DNA from: Agaribacterium sp. ZY112
GTDB taxonomy: Bacteria > Pseudomonadota > Gammaproteobacteria > Pseudomonadales > Cellvibrionaceae
Length of the DNA stretch: 64,000 nt
Direction of reading: 5' to 3'
Assembly (NCBI RefSeq): GCF_041346925.1
Contig: NZ_CP166840.1
Coordinates: 930,001 to 994,000, forward strand
Of the stretch, positions 18,847 through 31,583 are shown piece after piece. The position numbers and the translations under genes are program-made. How positions within the stretch are numbered: position 1 is the stretch's first letter; each line of letters begins with the position of its first letter. The notes beneath the pieces were generated by a model. The model was not told where the DNA came from and did not search any database. It was given only the letters and a program-made list of their open reading frames with translations.

Positions 18847-19959
18847 ATGGATAACAAGTTGTTAAAGGATGAAATTAACGCCACTTCAGTCAAAAAACTA
18901 GCAGCTTTATTCACTGACTTAGCTTGTGAATTTGATGCCATGAGCTTTAGTGAGCTTGCTTTAACGGGGCTCGATCAACTGTCTTTGAAGCAAAGGGTCT
19001 TTCATATCGTTCACGCTCTTAAGCAGGTTTTGTCAGTTGAATACCTGAAGATAACGCAGTTATTCGATAAGCTATCTGAAAATCAAGAGCGCAATAAGAC
19101 TTTGACTGCCTTTGAGGCATGGCCCTTGATTGAGTTTATTGGTCTAGAGGGGATTGAGCAGCCTGAACTTGCCCTGCCCTGCTTAGCCAAGCTGACTCAC
19201 TTATTTAGTGCCGAGTTTGCTATACGCCCCTACCTTGAGAAGCATGAGGCTCTTTGCTTTACGTTTTTTGAAGCGTGGTTAGGTAGCAAAGATGAGCATA
19301 TTAGGCGCTTGATCAGCGAAGGGACTCGGCCCCGATTGCCTTGGGGGGCTCAGTTAACAAAATATCGTTCAGACCCTGTACCACTGGAAGCTTTCTTAAG
19401 AGCATTGAGCACTGACGACAGCCTCTATGTGCGCAGGTCTGTGGCTAATAACCTAAATGATATTGGTAAGGACAATCCTGAGTGGCTTATCGATACTTGT
19501 GAGTCATGGTTGGCGCGAGATCTAGAGCCGGAGCTAGCTAAACGCTGCCTTTGGGTGATAAAGCACGGCCTGCGTAGCTTGGTTAAGCTGGGTAATAGTA
19601 AGGCTTTGCGTCTGCTTGGATATCACGGTGAGCTAGAAAAAGCAGAGCTAAGTCTTTCTGGTGATAGAGTTTCTATAGGCGCCAGCTTAGAATTGGTCGC
19701 CCATTTGCTGTGCGGGGCTGAAGCTGGACGCTTTGTTATTGATTACAGTATCGCTTTTGTGAAGAAAAATGGTTCTGTAAGCAGCAAGGTATTCAAGTGG
19801 AAGAATGTAGAGCTCGATCCGGGGGAGAAGCTTGAACTAAGCAAGAAGCAAAGTTTTAAAGTACTTAGTACTCGCCAGTATTACTCCGGCTTACATCAAG
19901 TAAGTTTATTGGTGAACGGAGATGTTAAAGCACAAGCAATATTTGATTTGAGTACGTAA
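18847..19959 (+). CDS. AlkC-type DNA alkylation repair glycosylase
   Basis: AlkC and AlkD are HEAT-repeat-like glycosylases that remove cationic alkylated bases such as 3-methyladenine. The 370-residue product has a long helical repeat region (about 1-260) with the AlkC-type block IRRLISEGTRPRLPWG near residue 160. YVRRSVANNLNDIGKDNP follows. A C-terminal beta domain (about 270-368) fits the Ig-like domain found in AlkC but not AlkD. No membrane segments are seen. The role in this organism is inferred from family resemblance. An AT-rich 273-bp gap follows before atpI. Confidence 0.8.
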   Translation: MDNKLLKDEINATSVKKLAALFTDLACEFDAMSFSELALTGLDQLSLKQRVFHIVHALKQVLSVEYLKITQLFDKLSENQERNKTLTAFEAWPLIEFIGLEGIEQPELALPCLAKLTHLFSAEFAIRPYLEKHEALCFTFFEAWLGSKDEHIRRLISEGTRPRLPWGAQLTKYRSDPVPLEAFLRALSTDDSLYVRRSVANNLNDIGKDNPEWLIDTCESWLARDLEPELAKRCLWVIKHGLRSLVKLGNSKALRLLGYHGELEKAELSLSGDRVSIGASLELVAHLLCGAEAGRFVIDYSIAFVKKNGSVSSKVFKWKNVELDPGEKLELSKKQSFKVLSTRQYYSGLHQVSLLVNGDVKAQAIFDLST

Positions 19960-20080
19960 TACCTCCATTTTGCATGCTTTGTTATTGCAATAAGGCAAAA
20001 CACAGCAGTAAAAGATAAAGCAGTTGTTGAACAGCTAGTTCATCATCCCTATAATCTGCCAGCCCCAGCCTGCATGGGGT

Positions 20081-20107
20081 GATAATTAGAGAAATGATTC
20101 TCGTTTA
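20081..20107. promoter_or_regulatory. Fur-box-like palindromic site upstream of atpI
   Basis: The sequence begins GATAAT and contains GAGAAATGATTCTC, a 5-4-5 inverted repeat. Read on the minus strand, AAACGAGAATCATT differs by one base from the AAATGAGAATCATT core often seen in Fur boxes. No iron-uptake gene adjoins it: alkC ends 120 bp to the left and atpI starts 125 bp to the right. The rest of this 273-bp gap holds no gene. Confidence 0.3.
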
Positions 20108-20232
20108 ATGTAGATCAGAGTGCTATTGCTTAAACAGCCTATTTAGCGTGTTTAATAGCAGCTATCACAACAAATCTGACAGGTTTCATCGCCCATTAAA
20201 CGACTGGTAGCAAATAACGTAGATCAGCCTGC

Positions 20233-20619
20233 ATGAAAAACTTTAGCCCGCTGCTTTTCAGCCTAAAGTTCCAGCTGATTGCTTTTGTCATAGTTGTACC
20301 TATAGCCGCCCTTTGGGGCAAGGTTGAGTGTTACTCCCTTGGGCTAGGTATGATTGTGTTCGTTCTACCCAATCTCTATTTCACCTACTATGCTTTTCGT
20401 TTTCGAGGCGCCCGCCACGCTGCTTGGATTAAGCAGAGTTTTATGTGGGGGCAGATGGGCAAGTTATCACTCACTGCAGTGTGCTTTGCGTTGATCTTTC
20501 GCTTTGTGCAACCGCTAAATGTGATGGCTCTTTTTACAGGCTTTTGCCTGATGTTGATTTTACAGTGTTGGCTTGCCCGTAAGGTTGCCAACACTTTCGC
20601 TGAAACCACCAGCGAATGA
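20233..20619 (+). CDS. atpI: ATP synthase protein I
   Basis: AtpI is a small membrane protein encoded at the head of many ATP synthase operons. It is thought to help assemble the c-ring and is not part of the final enzyme. The 128-residue product has four hydrophobic segments (about 10-30, 36-52, 74-92 and 96-115) and the family-like LPNLYFTYYAFRFRGA stretch. No clear ribosome site precedes the ATG. A 110-bp gap with a stem-loop separates it from atpB. Confidence 0.9.
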   Translation: MKNFSPLLFSLKFQLIAFVIVVPIAALWGKVECYSLGLGMIVFVLPNLYFTYYAFRFRGARHAAWIKQSFMWGQMGKLSLTAVCFALIFRFVQPLNVMALFTGFCLMLILQCWLARKVANTFAETTSE

Positions 20620-20621
20620 GG

Positions 20622-20653
20622 TTGTCAAAGGCCGCTGCAACGGTTTTTGACAA
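20622..20653 (+). other. Stem-loop between atpI and atpB
   Basis: TTGTCAAA and TTTGACAA form an 8-bp outer stem, with an inner CCG/CGG pairing. No T tract follows, so it is not a standard terminator. It may affect mRNA stability or the relative expression of atpI and the structural genes. Confidence 0.45.
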
Positions 20654-20723
20654 GGATGAGCCTCAGAACGTCTCTTTTACAAGAGGCATAAACAGTTTCT
20701 TTTATAGTTAAATGGGTAGCTAA

Positions 20724-21671
<948 letters not shown>

Positions 21672-21675
21672 TTAA

Positions 21676-21966
<291 letters not shown>

Positions 21967-22005
21967 TCACATCTACCTCCAATACTTAACTAACGAGGTG
22001 CAGGT

Positions 22006-22476
22006 GTGAATATTAACCTTACCCTTATCGGTCAATCAGTTACGTTTTTCATCTTCGTAGCTTTTTGCTGGAAATTTGTATGGCCCGCATTGATCGGTGT
22101 TATGCAAGACCGCGAAAAGCGCATTGCAGAAGGTTTAGAAGCGGCTGATCGAGCTGATAAAGATCTTGAACTGGCCCAGAAAAAAGCCACTGAACAACTG
22201 CGTGAAGCTAAAGAACAAGCTGCACAAATTGTTGATCAAGCTAACAAGCGTGCTGCTCAAATTGTTGATGAAGCAAAAGAGCAAGCCGTTGCTGAAGGCG
22301 ACCGCATTAAAGCTGCTGCTGGTGCAGAAGTTGAACGCGAAATCAGTCAGGCTCGTGAAGAATTGCGTGGTCAAGTGGCTACTCTTGCATTAGCCGGTGC
22401 TGAAAAAGTACTTGGTGCAAGCGTTGATGCGAAAGCTCACGCTGCAATGCTGGACAAACTGGCCGCTGAGCTATAA
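22006..22476 (+). CDS. atpF: ATP synthase Fo subunit b
   Basis: Subunit b is the peripheral stalk that joins Fo to F1. The 156-residue product has one N-terminal membrane helix (about 5-25, ending WKFVWPAL). A long charged Ala/Glu/Lys helix then forms the dimeric coiled coil. It starts with GTG behind a GAGG-type ribosome site. Length and residue pattern match the E. coli-type homodimeric subunit. Confidence 0.97.
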   Translation: MNINLTLIGQSVTFFIFVAFCWKFVWPALIGVMQDREKRIAEGLEAADRADKDLELAQKKATEQLREAKEQAAQIVDQANKRAAQIVDEAKEQAVAEGDRIKAAAGAEVEREISQAREELRGQVATLALAGAEKVLGASVDAKAHAAMLDKLAAEL

Positions 22477-22493
22477 ACGGGGATTAACGAGCT

Positions 22494-23030
22494 ATGGCAG
22501 AGTTAACAACCCTTGCGCGCCCTTACGCTAAAGCTGCTTTTGAAAGTGCTTTGCAAGACAGTGATCTAGCCAGTTGGGCTGAAGCGTTGACATTGCTAGC
22601 CGCAGTGTCAGCTCAAGCACCCGCTGCTGCTTTGATCTCTGCTCCGCAGATCACTGCAGAGCAAAAAGCCCAGAGTCTAAAAGATATCTGTGCTGACAAG
22701 CTTAATAAAAAGCAACAGAACTTCGTCAGTATCCTTGCTGAGAATGATCGTTTAGCGCTTTTGCCTGAGATTGCTACTTTGTACGAGTTGTACAAAGCCA
22801 ATCAAGAGCAAAGTGTTGATGTGAATATTGAGACAGCATTTGACTTAGACGAAGCCCAGTTGAGCGCTTTGCAAGTGAGTTTGAAAAAGACGCTTGCTCG
22901 CGAAGTTGAACTCAGCACTTCTGTTAACAGCGACTTGCTTGGTGGTGTGTTTATCCGTGCCGGTGATACCGTGATCGATGCTTCGATCCGTGGTCGCCTT
23001 AATAAATTGGCCGGAGCGATAAGCGCCTAA
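22494..23030 (+). CDS. atpH: ATP synthase F1 subunit delta
   Basis: Delta caps the F1 head and holds it to the b stalk. The 178-residue product begins AELTTLARPYAKAAFE, the standard N-terminal helical domain. It ends with the conserved GGVFIRAGDTVIDASIRGRL block. It lies 17 bp after atpF and 64 bp before atpA. Confidence 0.97.
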   Translation: MAELTTLARPYAKAAFESALQDSDLASWAEALTLLAAVSAQAPAAALISAPQITAEQKAQSLKDICADKLNKKQQNFVSILAENDRLALLPEIATLYELYKANQEQSVDVNIETAFDLDEAQLSALQVSLKKTLAREVELSTSVNSDLLGGVFIRAGDTVIDASIRGRLNKLAGAISA

Positions 23031-23094
23031 TTGGATTTGGCTGCTGCTCTGAAGCAGCCAAATTTATAATCGAATTGAACGTAGGAAATCCAGT

Positions 23095-24636
23095 ATGCAA
23101 CAGCTGAATCCTTCAGAAATTAGCGAAATTATTAAATCGCGCATCGACTCGCTAGAAGTAACAAGCGAAGCGCAAAATGAAGGTACCGTTGTTTCAGTAA
23201 CAGACGGTATTATTCGTATCCACGGTCTTGCCGACGTAATGTACGGTGAGATGATCGAGTTTGAAGGCGGTGTCTTCGGTATGGCGCTTAACCTTGAGCG
23301 CGATTCTGTTGGTGCGGTAATCCTTGGTGACTATAAAAGCATCGCGGAAGGCCAAACCTGTAAGTGCACAGGCCGTATTCTAGAAGTACCTGTCGGCGAA
23401 GAGCTGCTTGGTCGCGTTGTAGACGCACTAGGTAACCCTATCGACGGTAAAGGTCCTATCGAAGCAAAACAAACCGACGCAATCGAAAAAATTGCACCGG
23501 GTGTAATTGCTCGTCAATCAGTTGATCAGCCAGTACAAATCGGCTTGAAAGCAGTTGATACCATGGTTCCAATCGGTCGTGGTCAGCGTGAGTTGATCAT
23601 TGGTGACCGTCAGACTGGTAAAACCGCTGTCGCTGTTGATGCCATCATCAACCAAAAAGGCACTGGTATTAAGTGTGTTTACGTTGCTGTTGGTCAGAAA
23701 GCTTCTTCAATTGCCTCTGTTGTTCGCAAGCTCGAAGAGCACGGCGCAATGGATCACACCATCGTTGTTGCTGCTACCGCATCTGATCCAGCTGCTATGC
23801 AGTTCTTGGCTCCGTTTGGTGGTTGTACCATGGGTGAATACTTCCGTGATCGCGGTGAAGACGCTCTAATCATTTACGATGATTTGACTAAACAAGCTTG
23901 GGCTTATCGTCAGATTTCATTGTTACTACGTCGCCCACCGGGCCGTGAAGCCTACCCTGGTGACGTTTTCTACTTGCATTCACGTCTTCTTGAGCGTGCT
24001 GCTCGTGTAAATGCTGAATACGTAGAAAAATTCACCAATGGTGAAGTGAAAGGTAAAACCGGTTCATTGACCGCTCTACCTATCATTGAAACTCAAGCTG
24101 GTGACGTATCTGCATTCGTACCGACCAACGTAATTTCAATTACTGATGGTCAGATCTTCTTAGAAACTGACTTGTTTAACGCCGGCATTCGTCCTGCGAT
24201 GAACGCAGGTGTATCGGTTTCTCGTGTAGGTGGTTCTGCACAGACTAAGATCGTTAAGAAGCTTTCGGGTGGTATTCGTACCGCACTTGCTCAGTACCGT
24301 GAATTGGCTGCCTTTGCTCAGTTCGCTTCCGACCTCGATGACGCTACTAAAGCGCAGTTGGATCATGGTGAGCGCGTAACCGAGCTTATGAAGCAGAAGC
24401 AATATTCTCCGCAAAGCGTTGGCGAGATGGCTGTTGTGGTTTACGCCGCAAACGAAGGCTACTTGCAAGATGTAGAAGTTAACAAATTGGGCGACTTCGA
24501 AGCCTCTTTGTTGAGCTACATGAATGCTGAGCAAGCTGAGCTAATGGCGCAAATGAATACTGGTGCTTATAACGACGAGATCGCTTCAGGCATCAAAGCT
24601 GCGCTAGATAACTTCAAAGCCACTCAAACTTGGTAA
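23095..24636 (+). CDS. atpA: ATP synthase F1 subunit alpha
   Basis: Alpha is the non-catalytic nucleotide-binding subunit of the F1 hexamer. The 513-residue product begins [14 protein letters not shown] and holds the P-loop GDRQTGKTA near residue 170. The [12 protein letters not shown] signature of the alpha family lies near 373. Length equals that of E. coli. A GGAAAT-type site precedes the ATG. Confidence 0.98.
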   Translation: MQQLNPSEISEIIKSRIDSLEVTSEAQNEGTVVSVTDGIIRIHGLADVMYGEMIEFEGGVFGMALNLERDSVGAVILGDYKSIAEGQTCKCTGRILEVPVGEELLGRVVDALGNPIDGKGPIEAKQTDAIEKIAPGVIARQSVDQPVQIGLKAVDTMVPIGRGQRELIIGDRQTGKTAVAVDAIINQKGTGIKCVYVAVGQKASSIASVVRKLEEHGAMDHTIVVAATASDPAAMQFLAPFGGCTMGEYFRDRGEDALIIYDDLTKQAWAYRQISLLLRRPPGREAYPGDVFYLHSRLLERAARVNAEYVEKFTNGEVKGKTGSLTALPIIETQAGDVSAFVPTNVISITDGQIFLETDLFNAGIRPAMNAGVSVSRVGGSAQTKIVKKLSGGIRTALAQYRELAAFAQFASDLDDATKAQLDHGERVTELMKQKQYSPQSVGEMAVVVYAANEGYLQDVEVNKLGDFEASLLSYMNAEQAELMAQMNTGAYNDEIASGIKAALDNFKATQTW

Positions 24637-24642
24637 TTGCCC

Positions 24643-25503
24643 ATGGCTAGCGGAAAAGAGATACGCACCAAAATAGGTAGTATCAAAAATACGCAAAAGA
24701 TTACCAAGGCGATGGAAATGGTCGCCGCGAGTAAAATGCGTCGAGCGCAAGACCGCATGAGTGCGGGCAAACCTTACGCTCAGCGCATTCGCTCCGTAGT
24801 TCGTCACATCGCAGCGGGTAATCCCGAGTACAAACATATGTACTTGAGCGAGCGCGAAGTTAAACGTGTTGGATACATTCTTGTATCTACCGACCGTGGT
24901 TTATGTGGTGGTTTGAACATTAACTTGTTTAAAACTGCTATTCGCCACAGTAAAGAGTGGGCTGATCAAGAAGTAGAAATCGACTTCTGTCTGATCGGTG
25001 CAAAAGCAGCTGCGTTCTTTAAGAGCGTTGGTGGCAACATTGTTGCTAGCACTCGTGATACTGGCGAACAGCCTGAAGTATCACACCTGATCGGTAGTGT
25101 GAAAGTGATGTTGGACGCGTTTGCGGAAGGCAAAATTGATCACCTATACCTTGTTGGTAATGACTTTGTTAATACCATGACGCAAGCCCCTTACGTTAAT
25201 CAGCTCTTGCCTTTGCAAGCTGACGAAGACGAAGGCTTACGTCATCAGTGGGATTACTTGTACGAGCCCGATGCCCAAGATTTACTTGAAGGCTTATTGA
25301 CTCGCTACATTGAATCTCAGGTATACCAAGCTGTAGTTGAAAACGTTGCTTGTGAGCAAGCAGCGCGAATGATTGCGATGAAGTCTGCAACTGATAATGC
25401 AGGCAGCATGATCGATGATCTACAGACTGTGTACAACAAAGCTCGACAAGCCGCAATTACTCAGGAAATTTCTGAGATTGTGAGTGGTGCTGCAGCGGTT
25501 TAA
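24643..25503 (+). CDS. atpG: ATP synthase F1 subunit gamma
   Basis: Gamma is the rotating central shaft. The 286-residue product begins [20 protein letters not shown] and ends with the conserved [17 protein letters not shown] helix. I chose the ATG at 24643, 6 bp after the atpA stop. A TTG directly after that stop would add two residues and is less likely. No clear ribosome site is seen, so translation is probably coupled to atpA. Confidence 0.97.
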   Translation: MASGKEIRTKIGSIKNTQKITKAMEMVAASKMRRAQDRMSAGKPYAQRIRSVVRHIAAGNPEYKHMYLSEREVKRVGYILVSTDRGLCGGLNINLFKTAIRHSKEWADQEVEIDFCLIGAKAAAFFKSVGGNIVASTRDTGEQPEVSHLIGSVKVMLDAFAEGKIDHLYLVGNDFVNTMTQAPYVNQLLPLQADEDEGLRHQWDYLYEPDAQDLLEGLLTRYIESQVYQAVVENVACEQAARMIAMKSATDNAGSMIDDLQTVYNKARQAAITQEISEIVSGAAAV

Positions 25504-25535
25504 ACCACTGCAGAAATGACAGAATTAAATATTGA

Positions 25536-26966
<1,431 letters not shown>

Positions 26967-26977
26967 GGGTATAGCAC

Positions 26978-27397
26978 ATGGCTATGACTTTCCACTGTGA
27001 CGTTGTGAGTGCCGAGCGTGAGATTTTCTCAGGTTTGGTTGAGCTTCTAGTCGCAAATGGTTCGGAAGGTGAGTTGGGACTAACTTATGGTCACAGCCCT
27101 CTTTTGACTCGTCTGAAGCCCGGCCCTATCCGTCTCAAGACCCAAAAGGGTGATGAGCAAATCTTCTACGTCAGTGGTGGATTCTTGGAAGTACAGCCTC
27201 ACGTTGTGACTGTACTTGCAGATACCGCCCTGCGCGAAGGCGATATGGATGAGGCTGCTGCTCAGAAAGCGAAAGAACTCGCCGAACAAGCCATTAAAGA
27301 AAATAGCGAAGGCATCGACTACAAGGCAGCGTCTTCACGCTTAGCCGAAGCGGAAGCTCAGTTGCGCACGATTCGTGCAATACGCAAGCAGAAGTAA
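26978..27397 (+). CDS. atpC: ATP synthase F1 subunit epsilon
   Basis: Epsilon links the central shaft to the c-ring and can inhibit ATP hydrolysis. The 139-residue product has the beta-sandwich domain ([15 protein letters not shown] to about residue 85). A C-terminal helical pair rich in Ala/Glu/Lys follows. It is the last gene of the operon and is followed by a strong terminator. Confidence 0.97.
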   Translation: MAMTFHCDVVSAEREIFSGLVELLVANGSEGELGLTYGHSPLLTRLKPGPIRLKTQKGDEQIFYVSGGFLEVQPHVVTVLADTALREGDMDEAAAQKAKELAEQAIKENSEGIDYKAASSRLAEAEAQLRTIRAIRKQK

Positions 27398-27415
27398 GTC
27401 GTTTTGCTTAACGCT

Positions 27416-27445
27416 AAAAAGGTGGCCTAGGCCGCCTTTTTTTTT
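27416..27445 (+). terminator. Terminator of the atp operon
   Basis: A stem built on AAAGGTGGCC and GGCCGCCTTT, with one T-G pair, is followed by a run of nine or more T. It starts 18 bp after the atpC stop. Confidence 0.9.
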
Positions 27446-27508
27446 GCCTAATTGTTATGATTTGCTATTAATACAGCAAGCTCACAACTGCTTAATTAAG
27501 GGACGCTT

Positions 27509-28867
27509 ATGACCGATGTAATCATTCTCGCAGCGGGTAAAGGTACTCGTATGCGATCGAGTAAACCCAAAGTTTTACACACCATAGGTGCTAAGCCTTT
27601 GGTTCAGCACGTTATTGACTGTGCTAAAGAATTAAACGCAGAAAAAGCGATTGTGGTTGTAGGCCATGGCGGCGAAGAAGTTAAAGCTGAAGTCAGTGGC
27701 GAAGCTCTGGTTTTTGTTGAGCAGACAGAGCAGTTAGGTACAGGGCATGCTGTTGCACAAGCACTGCCTGAACTTAATGAAAATAAACCTGTGCTCATTC
27801 TCTACGGTGATGTTCCACTTATACAGCCTGAAACACTTAAGACCCTACTCTCTGGTGTCAGTGACAATAGCATGGCTTTACTCACTGTTGAGTTAGCTAA
27901 TCCAACAGGTTATGGACGAATCATTCGCAATAAAAATGGCGATGTAGAAGCCATTGTTGAGCAAAAAGATGCAAGTGATGAGCAGCTAGCTATTTGTGAA
28001 GGAAATACCGGCGTAATGGCTGTTAATTCAAATAAGCTACAAGCTTGGCTGCCAAAGCTCTCTAATAATAATGCCCAAGGTGAATATTACCTGACGGATA
28101 TTATTGAAATGGCTCGCTCAGAAGCGATGGATGTTGTGGCTGTTAAAGCGGCAAATGAAGTTGAGGTAGCCGGTATCAATAATCGCTTACAACAAGCCGA
28201 GCTAGAGAGAGCGTTTCAAAAGCTAGAAGCTGAAAAGCTGATGCAGCAAGGTTTGTGTTTGCTCGACCCTGCCCGCTTTGACCTTCGTGGTAGTTTGACG
28301 GTCGGAATGGACTGCGAAATCGACGTAAACTGCGTAATAATTGGTCAAGTAGAGTTAGGTAATAATGTAACAGTCGGCCCTAACTGTGTTCTAAAAAACG
28401 TGAAAATCGGCGATAAAACGAATATTGACGCCAATAGTGTCTTAGAAGACAGTACGGTGGGTGAACGTTGCCAAATTGGCCCTTATGCGCGTTTACGCCC
28501 TGCAACAGTCTTGGCCAATGGCGCAAAAATCGGTAATTTTGTCGAAACTAAAAAAGCCACTATCGGCTTAGGTTCCAAGGTAAACCACTTAAGCTATGTG
28601 GGTGATGCTAAGGTAGGTGACGGTGTGAATATCGGCGCTGGCACCATCACTTGTAATTACGACGGTGTAAACAAAAGCCTGACTGAGATTGAAGATGGTG
28701 CCTTTATCGGTTCAAACACCGCGCTAGTAGCCCCCGTTAAGATTGGGCTTAACTCGACAGTTGCTGCAGGTTCTACAGTCACTAAAGGGTCAGAAGAAGG
28801 TCAATTAGTACTGAGTCGTGCAAAACAGCGAAATATTGATGGTTGGGCTAGGCCTAGCAAAAAATAG
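27509..28867 (+). CDS. glmU: Bifunctional GlcNAc-1-phosphate uridylyltransferase / GlcN-1-phosphate acetyltransferase
   Basis: GlmU makes UDP-N-acetylglucosamine, the precursor of peptidoglycan and lipopolysaccharide. The N-terminal half (about 1-228) has the nucleotidyltransferase motif LAAGKGTRMRSSKPK. The C-terminal half is a left-handed beta-helix of hexapeptide repeats and contains the acetyltransferase block KVNHLSYVGDA. Length (452) is typical. An AGGGA ribosome site precedes the ATG. It lies downstream of the atp operon, as in many gammaproteobacteria, but behind a terminator. Confidence 0.98.
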   Translation: MTDVIILAAGKGTRMRSSKPKVLHTIGAKPLVQHVIDCAKELNAEKAIVVVGHGGEEVKAEVSGEALVFVEQTEQLGTGHAVAQALPELNENKPVLILYGDVPLIQPETLKTLLSGVSDNSMALLTVELANPTGYGRIIRNKNGDVEAIVEQKDASDEQLAICEGNTGVMAVNSNKLQAWLPKLSNNNAQGEYYLTDIIEMARSEAMDVVAVKAANEVEVAGINNRLQQAELERAFQKLEAEKLMQQGLCLLDPARFDLRGSLTVGMDCEIDVNCVIIGQVELGNNVTVGPNCVLKNVKIGDKTNIDANSVLEDSTVGERCQIGPYARLRPATVLANGAKIGNFVETKKATIGLGSKVNHLSYVGDAKVGDGVNIGAGTITCNYDGVNKSLTEIEDGAFIGSNTALVAPVKIGLNSTVAAGSTVTKGSEEGQLVLSRAKQRNIDGWARPSKK

Positions 28868-28916
28868 GCTTGTAGATTTAGAGCGGGGTGCTGTGTGTAC
28901 CCTGCTGATACAAGCC
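28867..28916. other. Two-level hairpin after glmU
   Basis: GGCTTGTA and TACAAGCC form an 8-bp outer stem starting at the last base of the glmU stop codon. An inner imperfect pairing of AGCGGGGT with ACCCTGCT is also visible. No strong T tract follows. It may act as a weak terminator or mRNA-stabilising structure. Confidence 0.4.
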
Positions 28917-28945
28917 CCTATTCTTCTATGTAAAAAGCATCATTT

Positions 28946-29476
28946 ATGGCCTTATCCTCTACCATCTACAAATTCAATATTCAGCTCAGTGATATGAACC
29001 GTCATGTGTATGAAACGCTAGAGCTGAGGGTGGCTTTGCACCCATCTGAAACCTGTGAGCGTATGCTCGTTAGGGTGCTAGCTTATTGTATGAACTATTC
29101 GCAGGGGCTGAGTTTTAGCAAAGGTTTATGCGCGCCTGATGATCCAGATATTGAGCTACTTGATCTTAGCGGTCAGCGTTTACTTTGGCTTGATGTTGGT
29201 GAGCCCAAGCCTGAGCGAATTAAAAAAGCCTGCCGCCAGAGCCAAGCGGTGTCGGTGTATAGCTTTAACAGTAAAAGTGAAGCGTGGTGGGCGGAAAATA
29301 AAGCTCTGATGCAGACTTTTGATGCGAAATTCTATCGTTTTACTTGGAGCGAGTTACAAACCTTAGCAAGCACGATAGAAAGAACGCTAACGTGGAGCCT
29401 CAGTGTTACTGAGAATGAGCTGATGTTGCTTGATAACAACGACAGCGTTTACAACCTTGTTGTAGAGAGCTTGTAA
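28946..29476 (+). CDS. yaeQ: YaeQ family protein
   Basis: The 176-residue product matches the YaeQ family along its length: [19 protein letters not shown] at the start, [17 protein letters not shown] and [19 protein letters not shown] in the middle. YaeQ has a nuclease-like fold. An early report that it suppresses loss of RfaH is not supported as a direct function, so the cellular role is open. There is no signal peptide or membrane segment. Confidence 0.92.
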   Translation: MALSSTIYKFNIQLSDMNRHVYETLELRVALHPSETCERMLVRVLAYCMNYSQGLSFSKGLCAPDDPDIELLDLSGQRLLWLDVGEPKPERIKKACRQSQAVSVYSFNSKSEAWWAENKALMQTFDAKFYRFTWSELQTLASTIERTLTWSLSVTENELMLLDNNDSVYNLVVESL

Positions 29477-29585
29477 TACCGGCTTTGAGCCATATAAGCG
29501 CTTAGTTTCAGACTTAGATTTATAAGTCATCAAGCCCAAATACTTTCCTATAATCAAAGCTGGGGTATTAAACGGGTTGAACTAG

Positions 29586-31574
29586 GTGAAACAAAGCTTA
29601 ACGTTAATCGCAATGCTTGCAGCAACGAAGCTTGCAAGCGCATCGGAGCTAGGCAGTTTATTATCTCTAGAGCTTGATGAGCTATTAAACGTTCCTATAA
29701 CGGCTTCCACCCTTACTGAACACGATCTTCGAAGCGTACCCTCCTCCGTCACGGTTTTCACCGATACTCAAATTAAACGTCTATCGGTCGACTATTTATA
29801 CGAGCTTGCTGAACTAGTGCCTGGCTTTCAAACGGTTCGCATGGGGGATTCACAGCATGATTATGCTATTTCATCACGTGGGCGACGAATCGCTGACTTA
29901 AGCGCAGAAATTCTTGTTCTTATTGATGGGCAGCGCATTGAAAACCCAAGAACATCATCTGGTTTACAGTACTTAAATAAACTGCCTGTCGATTTCATTG
30001 AAAAAATTGAGTTTATTCGAGGCCCAGGAGCTGCAATTTATGGCTCAAATGCGATGATGGGAGTCATCAATATAACTACACGTAGTGATGTGCAAACAGT
30101 CAGTACAACTTTAGGTTCAAATCATAAAATTAAACTAACTTGGCAAGAACGCTTTGAGATCGATAAATTTAAAGCCGACTTCTATATTCACTACGATAAA
30201 GATCAAGGCCAATCATATCGTGTTAAAGATTCTTTTTCTGAGGCATCGATAAATACAAAAGACCCAAGAGACAGTTTATTAGCCCAAATTAAAGTAGTAG
30301 ATCAAAGCAATAAGTTCGATGTACTTGTGAGTAAGGATCACTATGATGACTTTTACTACTTTGAAAGAGTTGCCAACGATGTAAACCAGTTTGATAAAGA
30401 TTTATACCGGCTCAATTATCAGAAAGTTTGGTCTTCAGGACGATGGGAAAATATTGTAAACCTATCTTACAACCACGCTGAAGGAAAAAGTACATCAATA
30501 CTCTTGCCAGAGAACAGCTTTGGCTCTGGCAGTGATGATTTTATTGTTCGTGCAGACTTCAGCTCCATAAGTTACTCACTTAATTGGACGACAACCATCG
30601 ACTTAAATGAAAAAAGTAGCTTACAGTCCGGTATTGAGTATCGTCATATTGATGTTGAAGAGGGCTGGGCTAGTTCAAATTATCAGTTAAGTGATGTTAA
30701 CGATGGAATCATTCCTCCAACTGCTTATGACAGCATCATAAAAAATACGCTTATTCAGGAAAGTAGTAAACAAGATATATATGGTTTGTTTATGCAATAC
30801 CAGTATCAATTGCGTTATGATTTAAGCTTATTAGCTGGATTTAGATATGACTATTTTGAAAGTTCCGGTGATCAACTGAGTCCTCGTTTGGCTTTAGTAA
30901 AATTGTTTGGAGAAAGCCATAGCCTAAAACTACTTTACAGTGAAGCTTTTAGGGCTCCTACTGCAAATGAAACAAAGCTAAAGAATATTCCTGGTCTAGA
31001 AGCAAATTCGGATCTTGTATCTGAAAGAGTTAAAACTGTTGATCTAATATGGCTTATAAGTCATAACAAAAGCACTTACCAGATTGGAGCTTTTACTTCA
31101 TATTTTGATGATTCCATTTTACAGCTTGCACAAGTAGGCGGAGCAAGAAAGTACGTAAATAAAGATCAAGACCCTGTACAAGGGCTTGAGTTTGAAGCAA
31201 AACTATATATAAACGAAAAGAATCAAGTTGCCGCTGCCGCAACTTATATACATGCCAAGCCTGAGCAAAGCTTTAGAGAGGCCGATGAACTAGCTTCATT
31301 AACATGGCTAAATGAAGTGAATGAGTCTACAGACTTTTCTATTACTGCTAACTATAGAGGGGCAAGGCAGATGGTATCTGGAGAAGTAATAGAGCCCTAT
31401 TATTTATTATCGTCAAAAATAAATTATGCTTTTAGCAAGAACCTAGACGCTTATATTCAAGTAAAGAACTTGAGTGACACAAGCTATCAGACCCCTCAAG
31501 CGGGCGAATTCCCTGAAGCGGGTATTCCCAACAAGGGTAGAGAGATTTCCGTAGGATTAAGCTACTCTTACTAG
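29586..31574 (+). CDS. TonB-dependent outer membrane receptor
   Basis: The 662-residue protein has a signal peptide (about 1-19). The plug domain follows, with SVPSSVTVFTDTQIKRL and IEKIEFIRGPGAAIYGSNAMMGVINITT. A 22-strand-type beta-barrel ends in the aromatic residue Tyr (SVGLSYSY). It resembles the Cir/BtuB-like group with the N-terminal LDELLNVPITAST, but the ligand cannot be told from sequence. The start is a GTG with no strong ribosome site. No TonB, periplasmic or ABC uptake partner adjoins it. It ends 9 bp from the convergent tamB. Confidence 0.88.
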   Translation: MKQSLTLIAMLAATKLASASELGSLLSLELDELLNVPITASTLTEHDLRSVPSSVTVFTDTQIKRLSVDYLYELAELVPGFQTVRMGDSQHDYAISSRGRRIADLSAEILVLIDGQRIENPRTSSGLQYLNKLPVDFIEKIEFIRGPGAAIYGSNAMMGVINITTRSDVQTVSTTLGSNHKIKLTWQERFEIDKFKADFYIHYDKDQGQSYRVKDSFSEASINTKDPRDSLLAQIKVVDQSNKFDVLVSKDHYDDFYYFERVANDVNQFDKDLYRLNYQKVWSSGRWENIVNLSYNHAEGKSTSILLPENSFGSGSDDFIVRADFSSISYSLNWTTTIDLNEKSSLQSGIEYRHIDVEEGWASSNYQLSDVNDGIIPPTAYDSIIKNTLIQESSKQDIYGLFMQYQYQLRYDLSLLAGFRYDYFESSGDQLSPRLALVKLFGESHSLKLLYSEAFRAPTANETKLKNIPGLEANSDLVSERVKTVDLIWLISHNKSTYQIGAFTSYFDDSILQLAQVGGARKYVNKDQDPVQGLEFEAKLYINEKNQVAAAATYIHAKPEQSFREADELASLTWLNEVNESTDFSITANYRGARQMVSGEVIEPYYLLSSKINYAFSKNLDAYIQVKNLSDTSYQTPQAGEFPEAGIPNKGREISVGLSYSY

Positions 31575-31583
31575 AGGCTTAAT

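Noticed and set aside
24160..24534. 124-codon minus-strand frame inside atpA
   Set aside because: Antisense shadow. The plus-strand frame is unmistakably ATP synthase alpha.
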